Shown here: piece by piece, positions 1 to 11,183 of the stretch
Numbering within the stretch: the first letter of the stretch is position 1
Layout of the letters: each line of letters opens with the position of its first letter
Origin: Haemaphysalis longicornis
Taxonomy: Eukaryota; Arthropoda; Arachnida; Ixodida; Ixodidae
DNA length: 64,000 nucleotides
Direction of reading: 5' to 3'
Assembly: GCA_013339765.2 (NCBI GenBank)
Contig: CM023454.1
Coordinates: 134,991,399-135,055,398 of the forward strand
The notes under the pieces: model-generated
Told to the model about the DNA's origin: nothing
Databases searched by the model: none
What the model saw: the letters and a program-made list of their open reading frames with translations, nothing else
Made by a program: the position numbers and the translations under genes

Positions 1-27
1 AGCCGTAGACGTGACAGCGCTTTTAAG

Positions 28-1215
28 ATGGACGACGGCATTCTGACCAAAGAAATATTCAACAAGGGGCGTTCATCGAAGAAAATTATTGTACTTGGAG
101 CTCTGCGCGACACTGTCATGAAGATTTTCCACGACAGTAACGGACATCTCGGCGCAGCGAAAACGAAGGACCTCATCGAACGCAAATATCGGTGGCCTTC
201 CATGTCAAAGGATGTCAAGACGTACGTTCAGTCCTGTCATACCTGCCAGACTATAAACGCAAGAACAAAACGAAATCAAGGCTGCCTCCACCCACGAGAA
301 ATTCCGAATGACCCCAACACTGTTATCTCCTTGGATCACCTTGGTCGAATTAATGACAGCGAAGACGAGGGTTACGTCTTGGTATACATCGATCACGCGA
401 CACGCTATATGGATGCAATAGCAGTGCCAAGTATGGCATCGACATACTACATAGATTATCTACTCAACAGATGGATTCCACGTTTCGGCGTCCCAGAGGT
501 AATCATCACCGAGCAAGCCAGAGGATTTGTGAACAAGAAGACCGCTTCGCTTCACAAACGACTCGGCATCGAACACGTCCACACGCCACCTTACTGGCCT
601 CAGACCAACGGTCTCGTCGAAAGAATGGTGGTCACATTAAAGCAAGTTCTCATGAAAGCTGCTCAATGACACGCGCGCCTGGGATCGTTTGCTTGCAGAC
701 GCAGTGTTTGCCATCAACGTTGCAAAGACACAGCAGTCAGGGTACAGCGCATTATGGCTTATGCACGGATACCAGCCGAGACTACCCGGTGAGCTGAACA
801 TTGGCTCCTTCAGAAATAACATTGAAGACTCGGTACGGCCTTCACGAGCTTAGCGATGACACGCAAAGAAGTTAAAGAAAACTTACAGAAGAGCCAAGCA
901 TACTCTACGAGACGATACGACGCGAGTAAGGGATCCTCCGAATTTCAACGTAGGAGACAAGGTTTTGTGTTCTATTGGAGCCCGAAAGTGGACACTCGAC
1001 CCATGATATGACGGTCCCTACGAAATCACGGACCTTGCAGCCGAAAACCTGGTGCGCATCACGAGAATCGGAATCCTCGAAGGCCCCATTGATAAAACTG
1101 TCAACGTGGAACAGTTGCGTCCATATTACGAGCGCATCAATTACCCCACAGAGCTTGCGGATAGCTCCATCGGGCGCCAACTCGGTGAAGAACCTGGTGA
1201 CAGATCCCTCTAAGG
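28..1215 (+). pseudogene. Ty3/gypsy-type integrase remnant (3' part of pol)
   Basis: The first 213 codons (28-669) read as a retroelement integrase. There is an N-terminal zinc-binding H2C2 region (HDSNGH, then SCHTC, about residues 38-75). The first core Asp lies in ISLDHLG, and the core Glu lies in PQTNGLVERM. The second catalytic Asp, normally in an SDxG or TDxG context, is replaced by Glu in IITEQARGF. The reading continues past the stop at 667-669 in another frame (FAINVAKTQQSGYSALW at about 705-760), then in a third frame to about 1215 with VNVEQLRPYYERI, the usual C-terminal end of a gypsy pol. At least two frameshifts are needed. The 5' part (gag, protease, RT, RNase H) lies outside the window or is lost. 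The family assignment rests on motif recognition alone. Its neighbour is a possible LTR just downstream. Confidence 0.75.
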
Positions 1216-1222
1216 GAGGTCA

Positions 1223-1680
1223 TGTCAGGGGCTACGAAGAATTCGCTGGGGGCCGACGAACGAAAGAACAAAGAAGTACGAACGGGAAGCGGAGAAGACG
1301 ACCCTGCAGCGTATACGACACCGCCACAGCTTACGCCGCCAACGCTTCCCCAAGACGCCGCTAGTGTTTATACGTACCATCACGTGGCCCAGAGACGGTG
1401 CAGGCGTTTATACGTGTTGTGAGCGTGTGGTTCGGATTTCGGACTCTCGCTTGCGAGGGTGAACTGGACTTCGTGCGCAGGGAGTCGCCCCACCGCCGCG
1501 CATCGCGACGGACGGTCTCAGTGCTATTTCCCCGATCCTATAACGCAATGTAATCAGTTTTCCTATCATTAAACAGTTTAATCTCTTTCCAAGACAAGTC
1601 CTTACTAAAACCGGCCACTCTGACACGCAAGTGCCTTTCTCTTTCAAAGCACACGTATCGAGGACCAAACGTTAAGGCTG
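1223..1680 (+). repeat. Possible 3' LTR of the upstream gypsy remnant
   Basis: Directly after the last recognisable pol codons a purine-rich stretch (TAAGGGAGG, 1211-1219) is followed by TG at 1223, the order expected for a polypurine tract and a 3' LTR. The right end is not defined, and no second copy lies in the window for comparison. The segment codes for nothing recognisable. Treat it as a candidate only. Confidence 0.3.
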
Positions 1681-1739
1681 GCGTGGAAACCGTAGCCATT
1701 GAAACCAGTTAAGATAATTTAGGGTGGTTGAAATGAATA

Positions 1740-2020
1740 GTAATAATAATAGTTCTATTCCTATTCAGATCACGCGGAGACATGCGCAGAGCGCTGGAAA
1801 AAGCGCTCATGTCAATGTAGCCCATTCCCAATCTGAGAAGCGGCAAGTAAGTTCACGTAGCCGTTAGTGAATTTAGGTAGAAAGGTGTACAAATAATAGT
1901 AGTTTTATTCGTACGCAGAACGGGTGCAGCCAAGCTTAGATCGCTGCAAAAAGCCCTCATGTAATTGTAGCAGATACCCAACTTTAGAAGCGGCCGACAA
2001 GCTTACGTAGCCATTACTGC
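1740..2020. repeat. Two diverged copies of a ~150-bp tandem unit
   Basis: The stretch from about 1740 to 1870 and the stretch from about 1892 to 2020 line up with a period of 150 bases. Shared landmarks are AATAATAAT/AATAATAGT, AGTTCTATTC/AGTTTTATTC, the block around GCTCATGT...TGTAGC, GAAGCGGC, and CACGTAGCC/TACGTAGCC. The copies are clearly diverged. No coding potential is visible. Confidence 0.6.
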
Positions 2021-2498
2021 ACCTCAGAACTCATCAAATCTGTCTAGACTTCGTTTTACCGCACATATCCGCTCACAACACCAACAAAACATTGAAAGCA
2101 CCGAAGCAAACACGGCAAGAGTAACGGGAGGCTGTGTAGTCCAAAGCACCGGCTCATTCCACTAACGAAGGGAGCGCCGAGTGGTGGCGCCCCCCGTCCA
2201 GCTGCCCGGTCCCTATAGCGTGCTCAGTCGTGCCTTCGCTGATGACGCGATAGGCTTCCTGAGACGCCGCAGGTATGCGCCGTCGCCGAGAAAGCTGCAG
2301 TTCACGCCGCACTCAAATTTCGCATTAGCGAGGATCGTAGTTGTCAGCCATTTTTTTGTTTCCTCCAGAACTGCGGGTTTCTGAGCCAAGAATAAAGTTA
2401 AAATAAGTTCTACAAATAAGTCAAACCAAATAAATAAAACTAGATCTGTGGCTATAAAGACTACTGATGTCACCTGCACACACATATGCAGCCTTAAG
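2021..2498. other. No gene recognised
   Basis: Mixed-composition sequence between the tandem pair and the 3' tail of the minus-strand LINE. Short open frames on both strands show no domain I recognise. Confidence 0.5.
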
Positions 2499-3245
2499 TC
2501 AGAATCAGAATCAGAATGTTTTTTATTTTCCTCAGTGGAAAAACGGACCTCGGACAAAAAGCTGCTCATTCAGCAGCTTGACGAGGCCTGAGGCCTTACA
2601 CAAAACGTGGCAGCGGTAGCACACAAGACACTTGAGGGCTAGAAAAAATAGGAAAGGAGATAGAGAGAAGAAAAAAAAAAGTTCCCAAAAACGGTGTGAT
2701 CAAGAACAACAACTACAGAAATGATTTCATACGCACAAACGTAAATATAACACACAGTACACTTACATAGTATAAACACATGTACACGCGAAAAAATTCA
2801 ACAACCGTGATCATCTACACACCGGCATAAACACGGATACAGGTGTATGACATGTGCACAAAAGTCCAATTCACCCATGCATACCTGCAGGGAAAACGAC
2901 AATTTATTACAACTTACTTTCGGGGAAAACAATTGACAAAAAAGCTTGGTACGCTTTGTAAAAAAATAACAACAACAACAAAAAAAACCCGGAAGAAGCA
3001 GACGCTCACACAACGCTGTGAACTAACGTAAAAAAAAGAAGAAAAAAACACGCAAGCACATATACGCAACTCGAAGGCAAATCCGACAGGTCTTTCTGGA
3101 CAAATAAAAGTAAAGCAGTGTAGCACGCCACGTGAGAACTCGCTGCTATCTTCTACCCTTCAGAAATTCTGCTTAAAAATTGTTCAATTAGATCAAGCTT
3201 ATTTATTTTGGGACCATCACAGAAAGTTGTATTACTGTTCAGGGT
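2499..3245 (-). repeat. 3' UTR and short-repeat tail of LINE copy 1
   Basis: This A/T-rich stretch lies between the end of ORF2 and the tail repeats at 2499-2518. On the element strand it ends GAGGAAAATAAAAAACATTC and then runs into the tail, with AATAAA-like sequence just before it. No open frame with a domain is visible. It is assigned to the LINE by position and tail; no second copy of this part is present for comparison. Confidence 0.6.
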
Positions 3246-5840
3246 TTAGGGTATTATATATTTTAACATTTGTTGGCTGTAGTTTGTGCGCGTTCTGGGA
3301 ACAAGCCACTTTTCTGTGTTTCGAGTGTTCGCGGCCGGTATGCGTTCTTGCAACGCTGACATTTTCATTAGGAAAGTGGTTCGGAGTGAGGCTCTAGAAG
3401 TGAACAATGAAACAATAATGTACTGCAGCATCATGTGAACGGGTAGACATTTGAACCGAATGAAGAGTGGTTTAGTATGAGCACAGTACTGTTCGCCCGC
3501 AACGATGCGAATCGCTTTCTTTTGCAGGCCAACAATTGTATTCATGTTAGTGTGTGAGGCTGTACCCCAAAGAAGATGACAATATGTAATATGAGATAGA
3601 AATACTGAATCGTATATCTGCTTTTTTATGTTTACCGGAAGAATACCATGACACCGAAAAAGGGCTCCTACAGCTTTTCACAAACCTATGGCTACGTAAT
3701 TAGTGTGTTGAATCCATCGAAGGTGCTCGTCAAATATATCTCCCAGTGTTTTATGGTGGCTAACCACCTCAATAATATTGTTACCAAGGTTAATAAATAA
3801 ATTTGTTTCTACGCGCCGATTTATTGGGCAGAAAAGGACAGCTTTCGACTTATTCGCATTTATTTTTAGATTGTTCATGTTAGACCAATTTAAAAGGCAT
3901 TTTAGGACTTCATTTGCTTTCTTAAATATTTCTGAAGTTGTAGAACCAGAGATAAATAGGGAGGTGTCGTCAGCGTAAATTACAAATTGAGTTTCTTTAG
4001 AAATCGTTACCAGGTCATAATTGTAAACATTAAAAAGAAAAGGTCCCAATATACTGCCCTGAGGAACACCGCATTTTAGGTAACGTTTGGATGAAGAAAA
4101 ACCATCGATATGCACTATTTGATGACGATCTTTAAGGTATAAACTGAAAATTTGGAGTGTCGTGCCTCTCACTCCGTACTTGTTTAATTTATCTAAAAGA
4201 ATATCATGGTTTAAACAATCAAAGGCTTTACTGAAGTCCACAAAGACTCCTAATGTTAAAAGTTTTTTTTCTATGTTCTGCAATAAAATTTCTTTTTGGT
4301 ATAATAAAGCCGATTCTGTAGAGAAACCTTTACGGAAACCGAATTGAGATTGTGAAATTAACTTATTCGCATCAAAAAAGTTTTGCAAACGTGCAAGTAG
4401 GATTTTTTCTAACACTTTAGAAAAAACAGGCAGAATTGAGATTGGGCGATAATTGCTCATGACATCTTTTGAGCCTGACTTGAAAAGGACTGTAACTTTT
4501 GCCAGTTTCATTCGTGCAGAAAAGAACGACGATTCTAGTGAGAGGTTAAGGATATGACAAAGTGGTAATGAAAGTACGTCCGCAACAAATTTTACGGGCT
4601 TAATTGTAATGCCTTCAACGTCAGTGCTGGAATTATTTCTTAATGACATGATGACAGCGAAAACTTCCTGTGAATCTGTGGGGCTCAGGAATATTGAGCC
4701 TGTTGTTTTATTTGAAATCCTAGAACATGCATTTTTGTTATAGTTTGTTCTTATACTCTCAGTGAAAAAGTTATTAAAGCCATCAGCGCATGGCGCCCCT
4801 GATGTTGGTGACCCATCAATAATTAGTTCTCCAATGTCACTTCTTACGTTACTTTTATTGATCACCTCATTTATTGAACGCCAAACTATCTTAGGGTCCT
4901 TCCTATTTACTGTGCAAATTTCAGAGTAGTAGTCACGCTTCGCCTTCCGTAATTTATTATTTATTTATTCCTAAACTTCCTAAACACAACGTAGTCACTA
5001 GTATCTCTGCTTATTAGAAAGCTATGGTACAGATTGTCTTTCTTTTTGATCATTCTCAAAAGGCTAGGCGAAACCCATGGCTTTTTAATTTTTTTGTGCG
5101 GTTTACTTTCTGATAATGGGAAACAAATATCGTAAACCTTTTTAAACTTATCAACAAAAGCATTGTAAGCATCATCGACTGAACGAGAGTTAAGACATTG
5201 TGTCCACGATGTTTCATATATCATTTGCCTGAAAGATTCTAGTTTCCTATCGGTAATTGCTCGAAACTTTGCGCATCTACTTTGAGCTGGTGTAAAATTA
5301 CAAGTTTCGATAGTAATGACTATAGGACAATGATCGCTGAAGTCGGAGGAAATTGTGCCTGACGATGTCACTGTGCTATCAATGTTAGTAATAAACAAGT
5401 CAATAGTGCTTGATGAATAAACGGTGATCCTCGTTGGAGAAGTGATAACGTTTGTGGATCCGTTGGATTCAATTGCCGTGGTAAATTCCACCGAATGGGT
5501 GGTCATTTCACCTAAATTAATATTGAAATCTCCGCCAAGCAGTAATGTATACTTATTTTGTGAGCAGTAATTTAAAAACGTATTTAAAAATTCGAAAAAT
5601 GTGTCATGGTTTCCATTAGGGGGCCGATACATTACAGAATAAATGAAGGTGTTGTGTTGTAGCACAAGCACTTCGTAGTCGTCAGTGATAACTGAAAATT
5701 CTCTCACCATAGTACAGTGCAAAGAAGACTTAACATAAATAGCTACACCACCTCCGCGGGACGGCCTGTTCAGGATAAAACAGGCGTACGATGGCAATGT
5801 TAGCAGGTCGACTTCGTTCTGACACCATGTTTCGGTGAAT
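3246..5840 (-). pseudogene. LINE copy 1 ORF2: endonuclease (3' part) plus reverse transcriptase
   Basis: ORF2 makes the endonuclease that nicks the target and the RT that copies the LINE RNA into it. Codons from 5840 to 4961 hold most of the exonuclease/endonuclease/phosphatase-type domain (GGDFNINLGE near 5530, SDHCPIVI near 5340). The frame then hits TAA inside a short AAATAAATAAT stretch at about 4955-4965 and resumes from about 4940. Codons 4865-3678 hold an RT with YRPISILPVFSK, FVDFSKAFDCLNH, GVPQGSILGPFLFN and the catalytic box IYADDTSLF. A further shift near 3550-3680 separates the C-terminal segment (3545-3246, starting NTIVGLQKKAIRIVAG). The RT core looks intact. The endonuclease stop is shared exactly with copy 2. 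Confidence 0.85.
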
Positions 5841-5864
5841 CATCATCATCATCATCATCATCAC
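5841..5864 (-). repeat. Trinucleotide tail of the RTE insertion
   Basis: Eight ATC units on the plus strand. They mark the RTE 3' end and explain the apparent poly-His frame seen on the plus strand here. Confidence 0.85.
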
Positions 5865-5872
5865 CAGCCTAT

Positions 5873-8282
5873 CTACGCCCACTGCAGGGCAAAGGCCTCT
5901 CCCATTATTCTCCAATTACCTCGGTCCTGTGCCAACTGTGACCAATTTATCCCCGCAAACTTCTTGATCTCATCTGCCCATCTAACTTTCTGCCACCCCC
6001 TGCAACGCTTGCCTTCTCTAGGGATCCACTCTGTTACCCTTAATGACCAGCGGTTATCTTGCCTTCGCATTACATGCCCTGCCCACGTCCATTTCTTCTT
6101 CTTAATTTCTACTAATATGTCTTTAACACCAGTTTGCTCTCTGACCCACTCCGCTCTCTTCTTGTCCCTTAATGTTACACCTATCATTTTCCGCTCCATT
6201 GCCCGCTGAGTCGTTCTCAATTTACGTTGAACCCTCTTAGTGAGCCTCCAAGTTTCTGCCCCGTAGGTGAGTACCGGTAAGATGCAGCTTTCATACACTT
6301 TCTTCTTCAGCGACAATGGTAGGCTGCTATTGATTATCTGGGAATGTCTGCCATATGCACCCCACCCCATTCTGATCCTTCTAATTATCTCTGCCTCATG
6401 GTTGGGATCTGGGGTCACAACTTGGCCTAAGTAGATATATTCGCTTACCACTTCCACTGCCTCGCCACCTATCTCAAACTGCTGTGCTGTCCCGAGGTTA
6501 TTGATCATTACTTTAGTTTTCTGCATATTAATTTTCAGGCCCACGGTTCTACTCTGTTCGCCCAGTGCGGAAAGCATGCTTTGCAATTCGTCCCCCGAGT
6601 TACTTAGCAAGGCAACGTCATCAGCAAATCTGAGGTTACTGAGGTATTCTCCATGAACCCTTACTCCCACCTGTTCCCAATCCAACGTTCTGAATACTTC
6701 TTGTAAGAATGCTGTGAATAACATTGGAGAGATTGTGTCTCCTTGTCTGACACACTTCCTTATTGGTATTTTACTGCTCTCACTATGGAGGATGATGGTA
6801 GTTGTAGACCCACTGCAGATATCCTCTAGTATTCTCACATAATGCTCATCTACCCCCTGGTTCCGTAATGCCTGAATGACTGCTAGGGTTTCGACCGAGT
6901 CAAATGCTTTCTCATAATCTATGAAGGCTATATAAAGGGGTTCAGTATACTCAGCGCACTTCTCTATCACCTGATTGATCGTGTGAATATGGTCCATTGT
7001 TGAATAACCTTTACGGAACCCTGCTTGTTCTTCAGGTTGACTGAAATCTAAGGTTGCAGAGATTCGGTTAGCGATTACCTTGGTAAATACCTTGTAGAAG
7101 ACTGACAGTAAGCTGATCGGCCTGTAATTTTTCAAGGCCTTCATGTCGCCTTTCTTATGGATTAGGATGATGTGCGCGTTCTTCCAAGATTCCGGTACCA
7201 TTGCGGTCATTAGGCATTGCGTATACAGGTTTGCCAGTTTTTCAAGTACAATTTCTCCGCCATCCTTCAAGAGGTCTGCTGTTATCTGATCCTCACCAGG
7301 TGCTTTGCCCCCTTTCATTTCTTTCAAAGCCTTCCTTACTTCTTCGGTCGTTACTGGTGGGATGTCTATCTCCTCTGAACTACTGTCTCTTTCGGCATTA
7401 TCCTGTATGTCCCGGCTACTGTACAGATCCTTATAGAACTCCTCGGCCGCTCTGACTATTTTATCCCTATTTGTGATGACATTGCCTTGCTTATCCTTAA
7501 GTGCATACATCTGATTTTTCCCCACGCCAAGACGTCTCTTCACTACTTTCAGGCTACCTCCGTTCTTTACAGCGTATTCGATCCTCTCCATATTATACTT
7601 CCGTATGTCAGCTGTCTTACGCCTATTGATTAACTTCGAGAGCTCGGCTTGTTCTATTCTGTCAGCTGCGGTAGAGATTCTCATGGTTTGCCTTTTCCTG
7701 ATTAGATCTTTCGTCTCCTGTGAAAGTTTACCAGTATCCTGTCTAGCCATAGTGCCCCCGACTTCTATTGCACACTCCGTGATGACGCGTGTAAGGTTGT
7801 CGCTGGCTTCCTGTGTCGTAAGCTCGGCTTCCTCGTTAAGGGAGGAATATCGGTTCTTCAGCGCGATCCTGAATTCTTCTACTTTACGTCTTACTGTCAG
7901 TTCGTTTATCTGCTTCTTTCGTACAAGCTTGTTGCGGTGCCTCCTCAAATCTAGCCTAATTCGAGATCTTACCATACGGCGGTCACTACACCTTACCCTT
8001 CCGAGCACTTCCACATCCTGCACGACGCCAGGGTTATCGCATAATATGAAGTCTATTTCATTTTTGTGCTCCCCATTCGGGCTCCTCCAGGTCCAGTTCC
8101 GACTCTCCCGTTCAGAAGAAGGTATTCATTATGCGGAGGTTATTCCGTTCTGCAAACTCAACTAGTAGGTCCCCCCTGCTATTTCTACAGCCCAGACCAT
8201 AGTTCCCAACTGCCTTGTCTCCAGCCTGATTCTTGCCTACTTTAGCATTGAGGTCCCCCATAACTACGGTATACTGTGTTTT
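5873..8282 (-). pseudogene. RTE ORF2: endonuclease remnant and reverse transcriptase
   Basis: The endonuclease remnant starts at about 8282 with VVMGDLNAKVGK. A one-base insertion near 8125 breaks the frame, and the 716-codon main frame (8023-5873) takes over. At its start CSDRRMV replaces the usual CSDHRMV, so the catalytic His of the endonuclease is Arg. RT motifs follow in order: NYRPISLLSVFYK (residues ~296-308), QAGFRKGYSTMDH (~334), IAFIDYEKAFDSV (~367), CVRQGDTISPMLF (~426) and the catalytic box LRFADDVALLS (~465). The conserved RTE C-terminal region follows, with YLGQVV, CILPVLTYGAETW and WAGHVMRRQDNRW. The RT frame is open to its natural stop, so only the endonuclease is visibly broken. 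Confidence 0.9.
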
Positions 8283-8362
8283 TATTCGGTGAATAAAATA
8301 CACCCATACACCGGTGAATAAACCTCCCATGAATACGCCAACTATTCGGTGAATAAAATACA
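8283..8362. repeat. Duplicated target sequence at the 5' junction of the RTE
   Basis: A 20-bp stretch TATTCGGTGAATAAAATACA occurs exactly at 8283-8302 and again at 8343-8362. A shorter related piece, CCGGTGAATAAA, lies between them at 8311-8322. The 3' side of the insertion has TTCGGTGAAT only once. The 60 bases before the host LINE resumes are therefore target-derived filler at the 5' junction. Confidence 0.8.
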
Positions 8363-8581
8363 ATCAATTGACATCGCAAAGTTACCTAAAAAACTTTGAA
8401 TTTGATCGTTCTTGTTTCTCATTGATCGGATGTTGAAATGAACAGCAGCAATAATGCTGTCCTTCGCACTGCAACGAATGTCGGTTGGCATGACCCGATC
8501 ATAATAATCTACAGCAGCCATGAAAGAACATACAGACGTAACAGCGGTAAGGGCAGCGAAGTGAAGATTATTCCCAGGCAA
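8343..8581 (-). pseudogene. LINE copy 1 ORF2: start of endonuclease domain
   Basis: This frame holds VHFNIRSMRNKNDQIQSFL and SIDCILFTE, the beginning of the ORF2 endonuclease; the E of FTE is the position of the metal-binding Glu of this fold. The frame is cut by the RTE insertion, and the next residues of the domain (TWCQNEVDLLTLP) are found at 5836-5790 on the other side. Only about 85 bases further 5' could belong to ORF2 before the ORF1 region is reached. Confidence 0.75.
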
Positions 8582-8799
8582 TAGTAGGCGTGCAAGAAAG
8601 CAAGTGATTGATTTCTAAAAGGGACAAAGCCAAATAGGGTAACGTTGGAGTTGCAGGCGTGTGTGGCTACACAAGATAAAAGTACGCATTTTTTGTTGCG
8701 CAAACAAAAATATACTACGGCGAGCGCAGTTAGCGTCGCTCCAAAAAATGATAAGGACTGCAAGAAACAGCCCTTGACGCGCATTAACTCACGCATGCG

Positions 8800-9533
8800 C
8801 AGACATTCTGGTAATGTTCTCACTGCGAACAATCTTAATGCAAGGTGCCCCGTCAGACTGCCGAGCAAAGATCTTGCCATTGCGCACCCACACGTACTTC
8901 CAATTAACTTCACGCTTACGAGCGATTGCTTGACCTAGGAGTCGTTTCAAGGGTGCGCACAAATGCTCATTGATGAAGACCGGGGCCTGTGAATCAAACC
9001 CGAGATCGCTGCCGGTAAGTCTGACGACCGGGCGAGCCTTTTCGAGGAACACGTCCCGTTTTTTTGCGGCTGGCAAACTGCACAACGATGTTCTTCACAG
9101 TAGGGCTTTTAGCTGTGGGAACTCGATGGACAACCTCGACGTCGGCCGGTGTTACGGGTTCTTGAATAGCTTCACCAATTCTAGCTATTACTTCCGCAAG
9201 ATCTTCTTCCTTACGGAAGGGCACTCCCTTAATCTCTAGGTTAGCAACGCGGGAGTGCTGCTCAAGTTGAACAAGCCTGCCCTCGTGCTCCTTGACCTGT
9301 TGAGACAGGTCAGTACATTGAGTCTCAAGCCTGGCGTTTGTTTCTTTCAAGAGCCGATTCTCGGCAACCAACTCCTCATTTGCCTTATTGATTTGTGCCA
9401 AGCTAGCATTGATGTCGCGCATTTCTTTTCGGAAATCACGATCAAAGCTGTCTTTAAAATCCTTCAACTCTGCCCTAAAATCACGCTTGAATTTCTCGAA
9501 AAGAGCGATCCACTCTTTAGACATGGTGAACAC
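8800..9533 (-). pseudogene. LINE copy 1 ORF1 (coiled-coil, RRM-like RNA-binding protein)
   Basis: ORF1 proteins of CR1/L2-group LINEs bind the element RNA as multimers. The frame opens at 9533 with MFTMSKEWIALFEKF. Charged residues spaced as a coiled coil follow (about 10-95, for example LVAENRLLKETNARLETQ), then an RRM-like core (LEIKGVPFRKEEDLAEVI, VVHRVP, NIVVQFASR). An extra base in the A-run on the element strand (plus-strand T-run near 9060) shifts the frame. The C-terminal part continues in another frame to about 8800 with VFINEHLCAPLKRLLGQA and WKYVWVRNGKIFARQ. The start is supported by the coiled coil beginning at once after it. The same C-terminal pattern recurs at 16260-16450. Confidence 0.8.
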
Positions 9534-9960
9534 ACTTCAGTCAAGACTTCAAACAATACACTGTGGCCGCGGCAGCAGCAGGGGCAGCAAACGAGTATTT
9601 CGTGGGCAAAAAAAAAGGGTACATTAACTCACCTGCATGTACGAAGAATGCCTTTTCTGAGCACGCTGTATCTTGCCGCCGCCGCTGCTGCCAAGTGATC
9701 GGTGGTCCGTCGTTGCGTGGATTTTATATCCGCAGCATCCGATGAGGGTGCAACGGCGGTGCAGGGCTCACGTTACGTCACGCTGTCGCCGTGATTCTTT
9801 TCAGAAGATCGCCTGTTGCATCTTCGAGTGGCGCGGTGATGAACTGCGCAGACTGCAGACGATCAGTGCGAAGAAAGCACGCGGCGCGCAGTTGGGACCT
9901 GCATGTACGAAGAATGCGTTTTCTGAGCACGCTGTATCTTGCCGCCGCCGCTGCTGCCAA
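9534..9960 (-). repeat. LINE 5' UTR with a repeated 64-bp block (period 266)
   Basis: A 64-base block beginning ACCTGCATGTACGAAGAATG occurs at 9631-9694 and again at 9897-9960, with one mismatch. It lies just upstream of ORF1 of the minus-strand LINE. Repeated 5' UTR monomers commonly act as internal promoters in LINEs; the promoter role here is inference. Confidence 0.7.
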
Positions 9961-11080
9961 TTTCCAGAAAACCCTTTATTTCGTTTCAGTTAGTGTTGTA
10001 ATCAATGACCTACCATAGAAAACAATTTGCAGTGAATTGTACAGTTACAGGACTCTTCAGCGCTTTACATAAACGTTTTCACTCTTTACGTCACTTTTGG
10101 AAGCGCTGAGAAATCTATAGCCATTGCGAGCACGGGGCGGCACTGCGTGATTTGTATGTCGCAGCGGATACGCCTTCGTTTCCGCTTTGATTTTGCGACC
10201 TTCTTTTATATTGGCTATCAAGTGCGTTCTTTGCTGTAATTTAGAGAAAGCCGGCAAATAGCCGCTACACCCCTGTAATGACGTAATTTCAGGGGTTCGA
10301 AGAACGCCGAGACTGGGAAGAAGAGATAAATATTTTGAGCAAGTTTCTAAGTTCTCTGATGGGCATAGAGCAGTAAATTTTGTCTGAGGTACTTCGCGAC
10401 CCCGTAACATAAGTAAAGGATGTGTTGGTTGTTTACGTTCGGCAAGCATTTAGGATTTAGAAAAAAAGTTGACAATAGTGTGTAGGGTCCCTTTAGGTCG
10501 GTCAAAAAAAAACGTTTCCACAAAAAAACCTACATTATGACTTTATTTCTATACCAATGTCACAGAGAAATGAAAACCGAGCGCACAAAAACAAGCACAA
10601 AAAAAACTCATGCCTTCTTTTTCCGAACCCGTTTGAACCGGTTAGAACCGGAACGGAATGGTGCTCCGGAACAGAACCCGAACCGAACCCGAAAGGCTTG
10701 AACCCGACCCCGAAAAAATACCGGTTCGACACCCTGTGTACAAACTATTGTGTCGTTAAAAGGCACCAAACCAAGATAGGTAGAGATTCTTATATACCTT
10801 GCATACGTACCAGCTCCAATATATAATATACATGCCAGTAAGGTAACATCCTGTAGACCGTCTCTTAAGTACAATGAATTGCAAGCTCCAAAAATTTATT
10901 TATTCGTACAGTATCTTTGTTGTTGTGGCACTGAGGAATGTACTTTTTTTTCAGAGCAGTATGTATACTGGACATCTGCAATACCGATAGCTTACAGATC
11001 TCTAGGATATGTCTTGTAGGTAACGCGCATTGCTGGAGTCCATCCGTCCATCCATCGTCCGTCCGTTCATCTCTATCTGT
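9961..11080. other. No gene recognised; short degenerate ACCGGA/ACCCGA array
   Basis: No recognisable protein domain on either strand. About 10620-10720 holds a degenerate repeat built on ACCCGA, ACCGGA and ACCGAA hexamers, which produces Phe/Gly- or Pro-rich frames without meaning. Confidence 0.5.
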
Positions 11081-11183
11081 CCATCCATCCATCCATCCAT
11101 CCATCCATCCATCCATCCATCCATCCATCCATCCATCCATCCATCCATCCATCCATCCATCCATCCATCCATCCATCCATCCA
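11081..11183. repeat. CATC/CCAT tetranucleotide microsatellite
   Basis: About 25 uninterrupted CCAT units. Four overlapping open frames on both strands (PSIH or DGWM repeats) are artefacts of it. It forms the 3' border of the minus-strand gypsy relic. Confidence 0.95.

Larger units (their letters stand above)
5841..8282 (-). mobile_element. 5'-truncated RTE-clade LINE nested in LINE copy 1
   Basis: The insertion reads on the minus strand and ends in a GAT-type trinucleotide tail, seen on the plus strand as repeated ATC at 5841-5864, typical of RTE elements. The host sequence TTCGGTGAAT lies directly outside the tail at 5831-5840 and again at 8285-8294 and 8345-8354, giving a 10-bp target duplication plus an extra copy. 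The 5' end is truncated within the endonuclease domain. The host ORF2 reading is continuous across the insertion (8343 joins 5840), which shows the LINE was there first. Confidence 0.85.
2499..9960 (-). mobile_element. Near full-length CR1/L2-group LINE (copy 1), interrupted by an RTE
   Basis: Reading the minus strand from 9960 to 2499 gives a complete LINE layout: 5' UTR with repeated monomers (9534-9960), ORF1 (9533-8800), ORF2 endonuclease start (8581-8343), an RTE insertion, the rest of ORF2 (5840-3246), a 3' UTR (3245-2519) and a short-repeat tail. The tail on the plus strand is TCAGAATCAGAATCAGAATG at 2499-2518, that is CATTCTGA-type repeats on the element strand. ATTCTG-like tails are known for CR1-type LINEs. 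Without the insertion the element is about 4.9 kb. ORF1 and ORF2 both carry frameshifts, so it is dead as read. A second copy lies at 11819-14020. Confidence 0.8.

Noticed and set aside
5835..6209. Frame starting with a run of eight His
   Set aside because: The His run is the ATC tail of the RTE read on the wrong strand, and the rest is antisense to RTE pol.
10620..10720. Telomere-like or structured hexamer repeat
   Set aside because: The hexamers are degenerate (ACCCGA, ACCGGA, ACCGAA), do not match arthropod TTAGG, and the array is short.
11081..11183. Possible CRISPR-like or satellite array
   Set aside because: Plain tetranucleotide repeat with no spacers; the sequence is eukaryotic.
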